DNA from: Kitasatospora albolonga
GTDB taxonomy: Bacteria > Actinomycetota > Actinomycetes > Streptomycetales > Streptomycetaceae
Assembly: GCA_002082585.1 (NCBI GenBank)
Contig: CP020563.1
Location: forward strand, 5,884,001-5,948,000
Direction of reading: 5' to 3'
DNA: 64,000 nucleotides
This document shows, in pieces, positions 17,677-30,290 of the stretch. Each line of letters opens with the position of its first letter. Position 1 is the first letter of the stretch. The position numbers and the translations under genes were made by a program. The notes beneath the pieces were generated by a model. It saw only the letters and a program-made list of their open reading frames with translations. It made no database searches and was not told where the DNA came from.

Positions 17677-19446
17677 TCAGTTGATGCGGATCAGCTTGGC
17701 CTTCAGCACGGCGAGCAGGCCGCCGTCCACGGTGACCCCCGTCTTGCCGTTGATGGTCACCGAACGCCCCTTGACCTCGACGTTCCCCGTACCGGCGTCG
17801 AGCGTGATGCCCGACGAGGAGAGCGTCACGGAGCTCTGCGGGCGCCGGGAGCCGGGGGCGAAGACGGTCAGCGCGATCTCGTTCTTCCGCTCGTCCAGCA
17901 GGACTTCGAGCCGCTTGTTCCCGCTGGCCAGCCGGACCCCGGACGGGCCGCGCGGGGTGTCCAGCAGCTCCAGCCGGTTGCCCGAACGGGACACCAGGGA
18001 ACGGCGGTTGACCTTGCCGCTGGTCTTGTCGACAAGGGGCACGTCGTGCTCGGACGGCCGGTCGATCCCGTTGTAGAGGCCGCCCAGCACATACGGGCTG
18101 TCCAGCAGCCCCTGCTCGAAGCCGACCAGCACCTCGTCGTTGACCTCGGGGCTGAACACCCCGCCGCCGCCGTTGCCGCCCCACTGCACCGTACGGACCC
18201 AGTCGGTGACGTACGTGTCGTCCAGCCAGGGGAACTTCAGCCGCACCCAGCCGCGTTGGCCCTTGCCCTCGCGGATGTCGGTGACCACGCCGATCGCCAG
18301 CCCCGGCATACGGGGACCGCGCGAGGGGGCGCCGCCGCCGGTCAGCCCGGCCAGGGAACGGTCGGGCGAGGCGCTGACGACCACGGTGGTGCGGTAGCCG
18401 CCGTCCGGTTCCAGGACGTGGTGGGCGGCGGTGGCGGTGTAGCGCCCGGAGAAGGTCGGGCCGACGTTGCCGAGGGCCACGGGGGCGCCCGCCCGCAGCT
18501 GCGGATTCCCGAAGGCCACCGCCTCGATCTCGCCGAAGCCCGAGCTGACCGAGGCCGCCACCGCCCCGGCGACGGCCGTGGTCTCCGCCTGGGTGCGGTA
18601 CGGGGTGTCGGCGACGGTCACCCGGGCGCTCGCGCCGAACGCCCCGGCCGCCACCGACGGGCTCATCCCCGGCACCACGGTGTCGCTGCGGACGGACTGC
18701 TCCCGCGCCACCAGCCGCGTCTTGGTGTCGACGTTCCAGCCGCGCACCTCCACGTCCCCGGCCCCGTCCGCGCCGGTCACGACCGCCCGCAGGGAGAGCA
18801 GGTTGTCCCCGTACTCCAGGACCATCGGGTTCTTGGCGGCCCGGGTGTCGGGCGAGGGCGCCGACGACGCGGGCTTCGGCCTGGTGAACTGGAGCACGCC
18901 CTGATCGTCCACCCGCACCTGCGCCCCGCTCTCGGCGGCCAGATGCTGGAGGAACTCCCAGTCGGACACATTGGGCTGGGTCAGCTGCTTGTACGTGATC
19001 GGCGCCGCCTCGACCGTCCCGCAGGCCAGCCCGGCGCCCGCGGCGACCTTGCGGACGATGTCCGCCGTCTTCATGTTCCGGTACGCCACCACCTTCCGGC
19101 CGCGCTGGAGCCGGTGCGCCTTGGAGAGGGCCCGGATCACGGTGAACGTCCCGGTGGTGTCGTGGTCCAGCTCGATCGCCGTGACCTCCCCGGTGAACAG
19201 CCGCTCGCGGACCCGCTCCTGCACGGTGACGACGGAGATCTTCAGCGGCGTACCGAGGGTGATCCCGCTCTCGCTGAGCAGATCGTGGTCCGGGTCCCGG
19301 TACATCAGCACGGCGGTGTCCGGCAGCCCGACGTTCTCGTCGACCACACAGCTCACCAGCTGGGCGGCCCAGCCCAGGGGCAGTTCGGCGGGGATCTCCA
19401 CGATCGGGTCGGCGGCGAAGGAGCGCCCCGGGGAGGCGGGGCTCAT
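17677..19446 (-). CDS. CIS spike protein, VgrG-like (gp27-gp5 fusion, Cis8-like)
   Basis: This 589-residue protein combines an N-terminal gp27/late-control-D hub (about residues 1-370) with a gp5 OB-fold. The OB-fold (about 380-470) includes GWVRLKFPWLDD, DWVRTVQWGG and LVGFEQGLLDSPYVLGGLYN, followed by a beta-helical needle (about 490-589). There is no fused effector after the needle. The ATG at 19446 overlaps the TGA of the LysM protein gene. As a trimer it would form the hub and spike that pierces a membrane after contraction. Confidence 0.92.
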   Translation of the reverse strand: MSPASPGRSFAADPIVEIPAELPLGWAAQLVSCVVDENVGLPDTAVLMYRDPDHDLLSESGITLGTPLKISVVTVQERVRERLFTGEVTAIELDHDTTGTFTVIRALSKAHRLQRGRKVVAYRNMKTADIVRKVAAGAGLACGTVEAAPITYKQLTQPNVSDWEFLQHLAAESGAQVRVDDQGVLQFTRPKPASSAPSPDTRAAKNPMVLEYGDNLLSLRAVVTGADGAGDVEVRGWNVDTKTRLVAREQSVRSDTVVPGMSPSVAAGAFGASARVTVADTPYRTQAETTAVAGAVAASVSSGFGEIEAVAFGNPQLRAGAPVALGNVGPTFSGRYTATAAHHVLEPDGGYRTTVVVSASPDRSLAGLTGGGAPSRGPRMPGLAIGVVTDIREGKGQRGWVRLKFPWLDDTYVTDWVRTVQWGGNGGGGVFSPEVNDEVLVGFEQGLLDSPYVLGGLYNGIDRPSEHDVPLVDKTSGKVNRRSLVSRSGNRLELLDTPRGPSGVRLASGNKRLEVLLDERKNEIALTVFAPGSRRPQSSVTLSSSGITLDAGTGNVEVKGRSVTINGKTGVTVDGGLLAVLKAKLIRIN

Positions 19447-20165
19447 CGGCCGCCCTCCGCGAGGTGGTCTTCCAGTCCGGGCACGAGGAGTTCACTGCCG
19501 GGGACCAACTGCATGGGGTTGTCGATGCCGTTGGCCTCCGCGATCGTCCGCCAGGCGGTGGCGTCGCCGTACTCCCGCCAGGCGAGCAGCGGCAGACTGT
19601 CCCCGGCCACCACCCGGTGCGTCCGCCGCGCCTCCTTCGAACCCGAGGTGGGGTTCTGGCCCGCCGGATCGACGCTCGCCTCCTCGATGGAGAGCGAACA
19701 GGTGGCGCGGAGCGGCTTTCCGTCCACGTCGAACAGAGTGTAGGAGACCGAGAGGTTGGAGAGTACGCCGTCGAACGAGGTCGTCCTCGACGTACCCCAG
19801 TCGAACCGCACCCAGGGGCTCGCGGGCGTCTTGCGCGCGAGGCTGGTCGGCGTGGGCACACAGGCGATCATCAGCTGCTCCACCGCCTTCTCCACGGAGT
19901 TGTCATGGGTGGCCGTCGCATCGAGGAAGACCTCCAGGGAGAGCGACCGGGGCCCGCTCCCGACGAACTCGGGCAGCGCGGACTGCCCGGCCATCCGCGA
20001 CGGAGTGCGCCGCCACTCGGTGCTCTTGCTCAGCGACAGCTTGTTCGGGTTGAACTGGAGGGTGAGCTGCGCGAGTCGGCCACCCGGCTTGGCGCCCACC
20101 GTCGACGGCGGCTCCATGATGGTCAGTTGGGCGCGTGCGCGGCTCGCACGGAGAGAGAGCGACAT
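19443..20165 (-). CDS. CIS hub adaptor with C-terminal LysM domain (Cis7-like)
   Basis: This 240-residue protein has an N-terminal tube-binding-like region (LTLQFNPNKLSLSKSTEWRR, about residues 33-52) and a C-terminal LysM domain (about 188-236, THRVVAGDSLPLLAWREYG). In AFP/PVC and T4 (gp53) such proteins join the tube initiator to the spike and wedges; there the LysM fold is structural, so peptidoglycan binding should not be assumed. AAGGAGG precedes the ATG at 20165 at good spacing. Confidence 0.9.
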   Translation of the reverse strand: MSLSLRASRARAQLTIMEPPSTVGAKPGGRLAQLTLQFNPNKLSLSKSTEWRRTPSRMAGQSALPEFVGSGPRSLSLEVFLDATATHDNSVEKAVEQLMIACVPTPTSLARKTPASPWVRFDWGTSRTTSFDGVLSNLSVSYTLFDVDGKPLRATCSLSIEEASVDPAGQNPTSGSKEARRTHRVVAGDSLPLLAWREYGDATAWRTIAEANGIDNPMQLVPGSELLVPGLEDHLAEGGR

Positions 20166-20223
20166 GGCGTTCCTCCTTCCTGGTTTGCGGGAGCGATGGC
20201 GGTGACAGCGATGTGACGGTGCA

Positions 20224-20649
20224 TCAGGAGGGCTCCAGGCCCTCGTGCGCGATCTCCAGCGTCTCGATGGCCGCCTGGGAGTTGGCGGGATCGAAGGACG
20301 GGCCCTGCCAGCGCACGGGGACGATCCCCTGCACCTGCCAGCTGATGATCCGGCTGAGGTCCGGCCGCAGGGCGACGATCTCGCCGTCCTTGGGCTCGAC
20401 CCGCTGGATCGTCTCGTTCAGCCAGCGCGCGATCTTCATCGTGTCGGCGGTGACCGGGCGGGTCAGCGTGATGTTGGTCCAGGTGATGCGCCCCGGCAGC
20501 TGCCAGGTGAAGCCGTTGTTGCCGCCCTCGGCGTACGTCTCCATCTCCACCTCGGCGCCCAGACCCGAGCAGGTGTGGAAGGCCCCCAGGTCGCTGCCGC
20601 CGATCACGAGCTTGAAGTACACGCTCGTCGCGAAGATGTTGTCCGTCAT
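20224..20649 (-). CDS. CIS tube initiator, gp19-family tail tube protein (Cis5-like)
   Basis: This 141-residue tube-fold protein has the usual ATSVYFKLVIGGSDLGAFHTCSGLGAEVEMETYAEGG-type N-terminus (in parts) and WLNETIQRVEPK helix of T4 gp19-like proteins. It is one of two tube paralogues in the cluster; the position next to the LysM and spike genes suggests the copy that caps the spike and starts tube growth, while the one at 24761-25201 makes the bulk tube. The assignment between the two is by synteny with AFP/PVC. Confidence 0.88.
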   Translation of the reverse strand: MTDNIFATSVYFKLVIGGSDLGAFHTCSGLGAEVEMETYAEGGNNGFTWQLPGRITWTNITLTRPVTADTMKIARWLNETIQRVEPKDGEIVALRPDLSRIISWQVQGIVPVRWQGPSFDPANSQAAIETLEIAHEGLEPS

Positions 20650-20721
20650 GCCGTTTCTCTTCTTCTCTGCTGGTGCGGTTCCTGCGGTTCCTGCGGGGGG
20701 TGCCGGGCCGGGGCACCGCTG

Positions 20722-24104
<3,383 letters not shown>

Positions 24105-24108
24105 ACGA

Positions 24109-24267
24109 TCACCCGCCTTCGTTGACGCGGGTGTTGATCCGCGCTATCTCCCGCACCCACTGCTGACGTTCAGCGTGGGTGAGGTCGAGAATGTCCTCAC
24201 GCTGCCAATGGAAGTGGTAGGCGACGTACGCGATCTCCTCCCGCAACCGGGGAAGCGCGTACGTCAC
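24109..24267 (-). CDS. Small CIS protein, DUF6760-like (second tail-chaperone component?)
   Basis: A 52-residue protein starts at GTG 24267, overlapping the preceding stop as GTGA, and ends just 4 nt before the tape-measure-like gene. It reads (M)TYALPRLREEIAYVAYHFHW, then QREDILDLTHAERQQWVREI, ending in NEGG. Short proteins of this kind with an HW...L...ER..W pattern lie between tube and tape-measure genes in many contractile tail clusters and are similar to the second part of phage tail assembly chaperones. Coding potential is strong despite its size. Confidence 0.8.
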   Translation of the reverse strand: MTYALPRLREEIAYVAYHFHWQREDILDLTHAERQQWVREIARINTRVNEGG

Positions 24268-24764
24268 GATTCCCCCAGGCGCCCACCCGAGAGGTCCACC
24301 TCGAACGAGCCGTGGCAGAGCGGGCAGGTCACCGCCGCGTGGGTGTGGCCCTCGCTGTTGATCCGGCGGTAGAAGTCCTGGAGGAACGCCACGTCCGTGG
24401 CGTACATCCGCTCCACGACCCCCGCGTGCACATCGGTGACCGTGCCGAGCCGGGTGATGACCTGGCTCAGCAGCACCACGGACAGATACGCCGGGTTCTC
24501 CTTCACCCGCAGGTCGATCTGCGGGCGCAGTTCGTCCCGGGCCGTGGCGAGCCGCATGGTGCCCTGCCGGTGCACCTGGCCCTCGTCGTCCACGTACCCG
24601 CGCGGCAGCTCGAAGGCGAACTCCGTCTGCAACGTGTCCCGTTCACGGGGACGGGCGGGGGCGGGAGCGGGCGCGGAGGTCTCCTCGCGCGCGGCGGGCG
24701 CCGCGGCGAGGTTGTCCAGGACCTCTTCGAGGCCGTTGCCCGGCGAAACGGTCCGGCGCCTCAT
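24264..24764 (-). CDS. CIS tail assembly chaperone-like protein with CxxC motif
   Basis: This 166-residue protein starts at ATG 24764, overlapping the tube gene stop (ATGA). After a variable Ala/Pro-rich stretch (about 20-50) comes a conserved-looking body: LQTEFAFELPRGYVDDEGQVHRQGTMR in parts, LSVVLLSQVITRLGTV, and a C-terminal TCPLCHGSFEVDL with CxxC plus histidine that may bind zinc. The place between tube and DUF6760-like genes is that of tail assembly chaperones in contractile phages (gpE of P2-like order). I infer a role in loading tape measure or tube; no biochemical function is known to me. Confidence 0.78.
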   Translation of the reverse strand: MRRRTVSPGNGLEEVLDNLAAAPAAREETSAPAPAPARPRERDTLQTEFAFELPRGYVDDEGQVHRQGTMRLATARDELRPQIDLRVKENPAYLSVVLLSQVITRLGTVTDVHAGVVERMYATDVAFLQDFYRRINSEGHTHAAVTCPLCHGSFEVDLSGGRLGES

Positions 24765-25201
24765 TCGACCACGATCTCCTCGAAGGTGATGGTCACCGTC
24801 TCGGTCGCCGCGCTGGACTCGCCGGCCTTGAGGGAGGGGCCCTCCCACTTGGAGGCCCAGCCCTGCATCAGCTGGATGCGCCGGACGGTCTCACCGGTCG
24901 AGTCCTTGATCTCGATCGTGAGGTTCTGGCGCGCGGTGTCGACGGCCCCGTTGTTGAGCGTCTCCTTGATCCAGGTGGTGAACTCGCTGCTCTGGTCGAG
25001 CCCGCGGGTGATCGTCACCTCGCCCGCCTGGCGCGCGCCCGGCTGCTTGCGGATGATCTGCTTGCCCTCGGCGGTCACCTGGCGGACCTCGACGACTTCT
25101 TCCTCGACGGTCAGACCGCTGATCTCCTGGATGGACTCCACGAGATAGCCGCCGAGCTGCACGCCGAATACGTGGGTGGAAAGAGCGTCGCCCTCTGCCA
25201 T
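24761..25201 (-). CDS. CIS inner tube protein, gp19 family (Cis1-like)
   Basis: This 146-residue protein has the tube fold pattern: GVQLGGYLVESIQEISGLTVE, then QPGARQAGEVTITRGLDQSSEFTTWIKE in parts, and a C-terminal strand TETVTITFEEIVVE. It follows the sheath gene by 53 bp, as the major tube gene does in contractile tails, so it should stack into the hexameric inner tube. Its stop overlaps the start of the chaperone-like gene. Confidence 0.93.
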   Translation of the reverse strand: MAEGDALSTHVFGVQLGGYLVESIQEISGLTVEEEVVEVRQVTAEGKQIIRKQPGARQAGEVTITRGLDQSSEFTTWIKETLNNGAVDTARQNLTIEIKDSTGETVRRIQLMQGWASKWEGPSLKAGESSAATETVTITFEEIVVE

Positions 25202-25254
25202 GACTGTGTGTCACCTGTTCCGATTGAAGTGATGAGAAGGGAGGACCGCGAAGG

Positions 25255-26796
<1,542 letters not shown>

Positions 26797-27665
26797 GCTC
26801 GCTCCTTCGGGGTGGTCACTCGTTCACCGGTCAGTCTTGCCCGGTGGGGAAGGCGGGGAGTAGGTCCGGAAGTCCTGGGCGCGGGGCAAGGTCGCTGCCT
26901 TCCCGGGCACCCGTCCGGCGGGGAACGCTGCCCTCGGCGGACGGGGCCGTGCTGCTCGCCGCATTCACGATGCGCGCGGAGCGGCGGGTACCGGGCGGAT
27001 ACCGGGTATTCCGGCGGCAGAAGGGCGGCAGAAGTGAGGCCGAAGTGAAGGGAAGGAGAACGGCGGGTTACGGAAGAGTTTCCTCTTCCGGTCCGGCGTC
27101 TCCCGGCACCCCTTACCGCCTCCCGCTCACTTCCGGCCCCGCGTTCCGACCGGCTTCCCGTTCCGCTTCCGGATCGGCTTCCCGTCCGGGTTCCCGCGCG
27201 GCTTCCGGATGGGGCTCCGGTCCGTGTCGCGGTGTGTTCGGTATCTCTTTTCCGCAGTGAACCCCGTACGGCCGAAAAACGTACGGGGGCCGCCCGAGAA
27301 CCACAGCGGAGTGACGGGATTCGGCCAGAATGCGCCAAGAAGGTGCGGTGTTCCGGCCGGGTTCCGCCGAGGTAAACGGGCAGCCGGAGCTTCCGATCGG
27401 GCATCCGCCGGATGCCGTCAGAGCGTCAGGAGGGGCCCTGAGCAGGCCCGTTCGTGCCGTAGCCCGGCGGAACCGGATATTCTTCCGGTGTCGTCGGCGT
27501 CGCGGCTGACCGAATTGGTGTAGACCTTTGGCGTATTCAGGAAGTTGAATCCGCCACCGTCCGGCACGCCGGGTTTCCCCAGGGGCCGGGTTTCTGCTGT
27601 TGTCGTCACCGACAGGTCGTCACCGGCAGGCGGGGCGCGGCGTATCGCGTCGCCGTTTCCGTGTT
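26797..27665. other. 869-bp low-coding stretch upstream of the sheath gene
   Basis: Most of this stretch looks non-coding. It contains a degenerate run of cggcttcc-type repeats (about 27151-27215), a 6-bp inverted repeat CACCGG/CCGGTG near 26824-26845, and one possible short gene (27418-27609). It is the natural place for the promoter of the sheath-to-zinc-ribbon unit, but no consensus -35/-10 stands out. Confidence 0.45.
27418..27609 (-). CDS. Possible small protein upstream of the sheath gene (unrecognised)
   Basis: A 63-codon frame begins at GTG 27609, 57 nt after the preceding gene's stop, and ends at 27418. It reads GVPDGGGFNFLNTPKVYTNS in its middle, which has a natural amino-acid composition. 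Third-position GC is only moderate and no Shine-Dalgarno is visible, so it may not be expressed. I do not recognise the family. If real, a small soluble protein encoded between the membrane protein and sheath genes could be a CIS accessory or cargo. Confidence 0.3.
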   Translation of the reverse strand: MTTTAETRPLGKPGVPDGGGFNFLNTPKVYTNSVSRDADDTGRISGSAGLRHERACSGPLLTL

Positions 27666-29111
27666 CTACGGTGCGAGATCGCTCAGTACACCGCTGACGT
27701 TAACCACCTGATGGCAGCCTGACGCCTGCGTTCCGGTCGCCGGAGTGCCGGGCTTGGCACAGGTGACGGCGGCGGTGACCGTGGCGTTCTCCGGAATCTG
27801 AATGGGGGTGACCCAGTGATAGTCCTGGTTGCGGAAGGTTTCCAGCGCGATGGTGGTGATCTTCCGCTCTCCGAAGGAGATGGTCAGCACTCCCTCGTCG
27901 CCCTGGAAGTTCGCCACCACGAGGTCCGTGATCCCGAACACCTTGCCCGCCGGAACCTGGTACGTCCCCTCGTTGTCGGTCCCGGTCTCGGTCTCCACGT
28001 CGATCGTCGCGGAACTCTGCTGGGTGCCCCCGGCCCCCGTACCGCCAGGACCGGAGCCCGTCCCCCCTGTCCCCGGACCGGTGCCGGAGCCCCCGGTGGC
28101 GCCGGGTGCGGCCGACCCGTCCGGGTTGGTGCCCTGCCCCTGGCCTCCCGCGGGGTTGTCCGGGCCGCCCGGCGTTGCCGAACCCTGCTGTTGTTCGCCG
28201 CGGGCGGCCTCCTCCTCCGCCGCCTCGGTCACGGCCTGCTTCGCGGTGCTCTGCACGGCGGGGCGGACCAGCGCGAACCAGGCGAGCAGCAGCGCCAGCA
28301 GCGCGGCCAGCACGATCAGCAACCACTTGGGCAGCACCGGCAGTTGGAGGAACTCACCGGGGACCGGCTCCGGCTGTACGAGCTCGACGGGAGCGGTCTC
28401 GGACCGTACGGGTTCGGTCCGGGCGGGCTCCTGCCGTACGGGCTTTCCGCCCCCGGCCTCCCCGCTCTCCGTGCCGCCGGACTCCGTGGTGGTGTCCGTG
28501 GCGGCCGGGGCGGTCTCGGTGGCCGCCACCTCGAACGGCCAGGTGACCGGCTCGCCGAACCAGATCAGCTTGCCCGCACGGACCTTGAGCCGTACCTCGG
28601 CCGACTCGCCCGGCTCCAGCCGCCGTCGGTCCGGAGCGAAGCCCAGCCGCAGCTCCTCCCCGGCCTGCTTGCCGGTAAGGGCGACATCGACCGGGGTGTT
28701 CCCCTTGTTCTGTACGGCGGTACGGAAGCGGGCGCCCCGCCAGCCCCTGCGGCGGCGCGGCTCCAGCTCGGTGCGCAGCTCGTGGAACGGCTCGACGGTG
28801 ACCGTGCTCTCCGGGACCACCACCGACTCCGGGTGCTCCGCGGGCAGGACGCGGACGGCCAGCGGGGTCTCGCCCGCCCTGACCTCGTGGGAGCGGGGCG
28901 GGGCGAAGGTGAGCGTCACCGTCTCGGAGGTGCCCGGGTAGAGCGACACGCGGGCCGGCTCGACGGTGCTCCACGCGGCGCAGTCACCGACGACTTCGAG
29001 CGTGTACGCCTCGACGATGTCGCTGTCGTTGCGCACCGTCAGGGTCGTCGTGGCGGTACCGCCCGGCGACACCGTCACCGCGGGCATTTCGAGTTCGGCA
29101 GATGTGGTCAC
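27666..29111 (-). CDS. CIS-associated single-pass membrane protein with Ig-like domains
   Basis: This 481-residue protein starts at GTG 29111. The N-terminal 200 residues form two COG1470-like beta-sandwich domains (VTVSPGGTATTTLTVRNDSD, then VQNKGNTPVDVALTGK). An acidic/proline stretch leads to one transmembrane helix (261-283, PKWLLIVLAALLALLLAWFALV), then a Gly/Ser/Thr linker and a C-terminal beta domain of about 120 residues with two cysteines likely to form a disulfide. Homologues in Streptomyces are often labelled hydrolytic protein, without visible catalytic residues here. It is the first gene of the minus-strand CIS unit, divergent from the LuxR-type regulator, and could anchor or signal to the particle at the membrane. 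Confidence 0.8.
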   Translation of the reverse strand: MTTSAELEMPAVTVSPGGTATTTLTVRNDSDIVEAYTLEVVGDCAAWSTVEPARVSLYPGTSETVTLTFAPPRSHEVRAGETPLAVRVLPAEHPESVVVPESTVTVEPFHELRTELEPRRRRGWRGARFRTAVQNKGNTPVDVALTGKQAGEELRLGFAPDRRRLEPGESAEVRLKVRAGKLIWFGEPVTWPFEVAATETAPAATDTTTESGGTESGEAGGGKPVRQEPARTEPVRSETAPVELVQPEPVPGEFLQLPVLPKWLLIVLAALLALLLAWFALVRPAVQSTAKQAVTEAAEEEAARGEQQQGSATPGGPDNPAGGQGQGTNPDGSAAPGATGGSGTGPGTGGTGSGPGGTGAGGTQQSSATIDVETETGTDNEGTYQVPAGKVFGITDLVVANFQGDEGVLTISFGERKITTIALETFRNQDYHWVTPIQIPENATVTAAVTCAKPGTPATGTQASGCHQVVNVSGVLSDLAP

Positions 29112-29322
29112 CCTGCGACGGTAAGCCGCCCGGCCCGCCGCGCAGCAGGGTCGCGAGGGCAACGAGCGGGCAGGGCGGATGCCCCGAGCGCACACCGGCC
29201 CGGTGGCCCCGAGGACCCGCCCCGGGCCCGCGCCCCCTGCCGAAGGCCGGTGCGGTCGGGAGCGGAGAAGGGCTAGAGAAGACATATCGGTCGGCAGAAC
29301 CTGAGGAAGACGGCGCGGAACG

Positions 29323-30051
29323 ATGACGACAGCAGAGACCAAGAGCAGAACGACGGCGGAGCACCGCCAGTACCGCAGGCCCGGCGCGGCGCAGCGCACC
29401 GCGCGGCCCACACCGGGAGCGGGGTCCGGCGGCAGGGTCACCGTGGCGGTGTACGCGGAGGACCTGATCCTCCAGACCGGCATGGTCCACCAGCTGCGGA
29501 TGCGCCCGGAGATAGAACTGATACCGGAGGCCGAGGCGGACCGGGCGCAGGTCTCCCTGGTGGTGGTGGACATGGTGGACGAGGCCACCGTCCAGCTCCT
29601 GCACCGCCTCCAGCGCAACACCTCCACCCGCACCGGACTGGTGGTCGGCTTCTTCGAGTCGGGTGCCCTCCAGACGATGATCGAGTGCGGGGTCGCCGCC
29701 GTGCTGCGGCGCGGCGAGGCCGACCAGGACCGGCTGATCCACCTGGTCACGGCGATGGCCAACGGCGAGGGCGTCCTCCCGGGCGATCTGCTCGGCAAGC
29801 TCCTCGACCATGTCAGCAGCCTCCAGCGGACGGTCCTGGACCCCCGGGGGCTCACCCTCTCCACCCTCACGGCACGCGAGGCGGAGATGATCCGGCTGGT
29901 GTCGGAGGGCTTCGACACTTCGGAGATCGCGCAGAAGACCTCGTACTCCGAACGCACCGTCAAGAACGTGCTGCACGAGGTCGCGACCCGGCTCGAACTG
30001 CGCAACCGCGCCCACGCCGTGGGCTATGCGATGCGGCACGGGCTGATCTGA
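29323..30051 (+). CDS. LuxR-family regulator with atypical receiver, CIS-linked
   Basis: This 242-residue protein has a receiver-like domain (about residues 38-160) and a C-terminal LuxR helix-turn-helix (LSTLTAREAEMIRLVSEGFDTSEIAQKTSYSERTVKNVLHEV in parts). The receiver keeps an acidic pocket (YAED) and a candidate aspartate (VVVDMVDE), but AAVLRRGEA stands where the conserved lysine segment should be, so classical phosphorylation control is doubtful. No histidine kinase is adjacent. It sits exactly between the two divergent CIS units, which makes it the likely local regulator. Confidence 0.85.
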   Translation: MTTAETKSRTTAEHRQYRRPGAAQRTARPTPGAGSGGRVTVAVYAEDLILQTGMVHQLRMRPEIELIPEAEADRAQVSLVVVDMVDEATVQLLHRLQRNTSTRTGLVVGFFESGALQTMIECGVAAVLRRGEADQDRLIHLVTAMANGEGVLPGDLLGKLLDHVSSLQRTVLDPRGLTLSTLTAREAEMIRLVSEGFDTSEIAQKTSYSERTVKNVLHEVATRLELRNRAHAVGYAMRHGLI

Positions 30052-30290
30052 CGGTCTCCCGTCGAACCGGCCGCCCCTGCCCGCCGGTTCGGCCGGGCTG
30101 TCCCCTGCCCGCCGAACCGGCCTTTCCCCGAAGGGCTGATCCCGAAGGACGTTCCCGGCCGGGCGGGGGCGGGGCGCCGCAAAGGGCAGCGGCTCCTTCC
30201 CCCGCTCCGGGTACTCGGGGCCTGTCTTCCTGACCCGCGCGAGCGCGATGCTCGACGGTGGAGCGTCATCAACAGACTGTGAGGTGGGCC

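Noticed and set aside
27209..27523. Plus-strand frame of about 104 codons in the gap before the sheath gene
   Set aside because: Arg/Ser-rich sequence without motif, ribosome-binding site or a natural context; opposite strand of the CIS leader.
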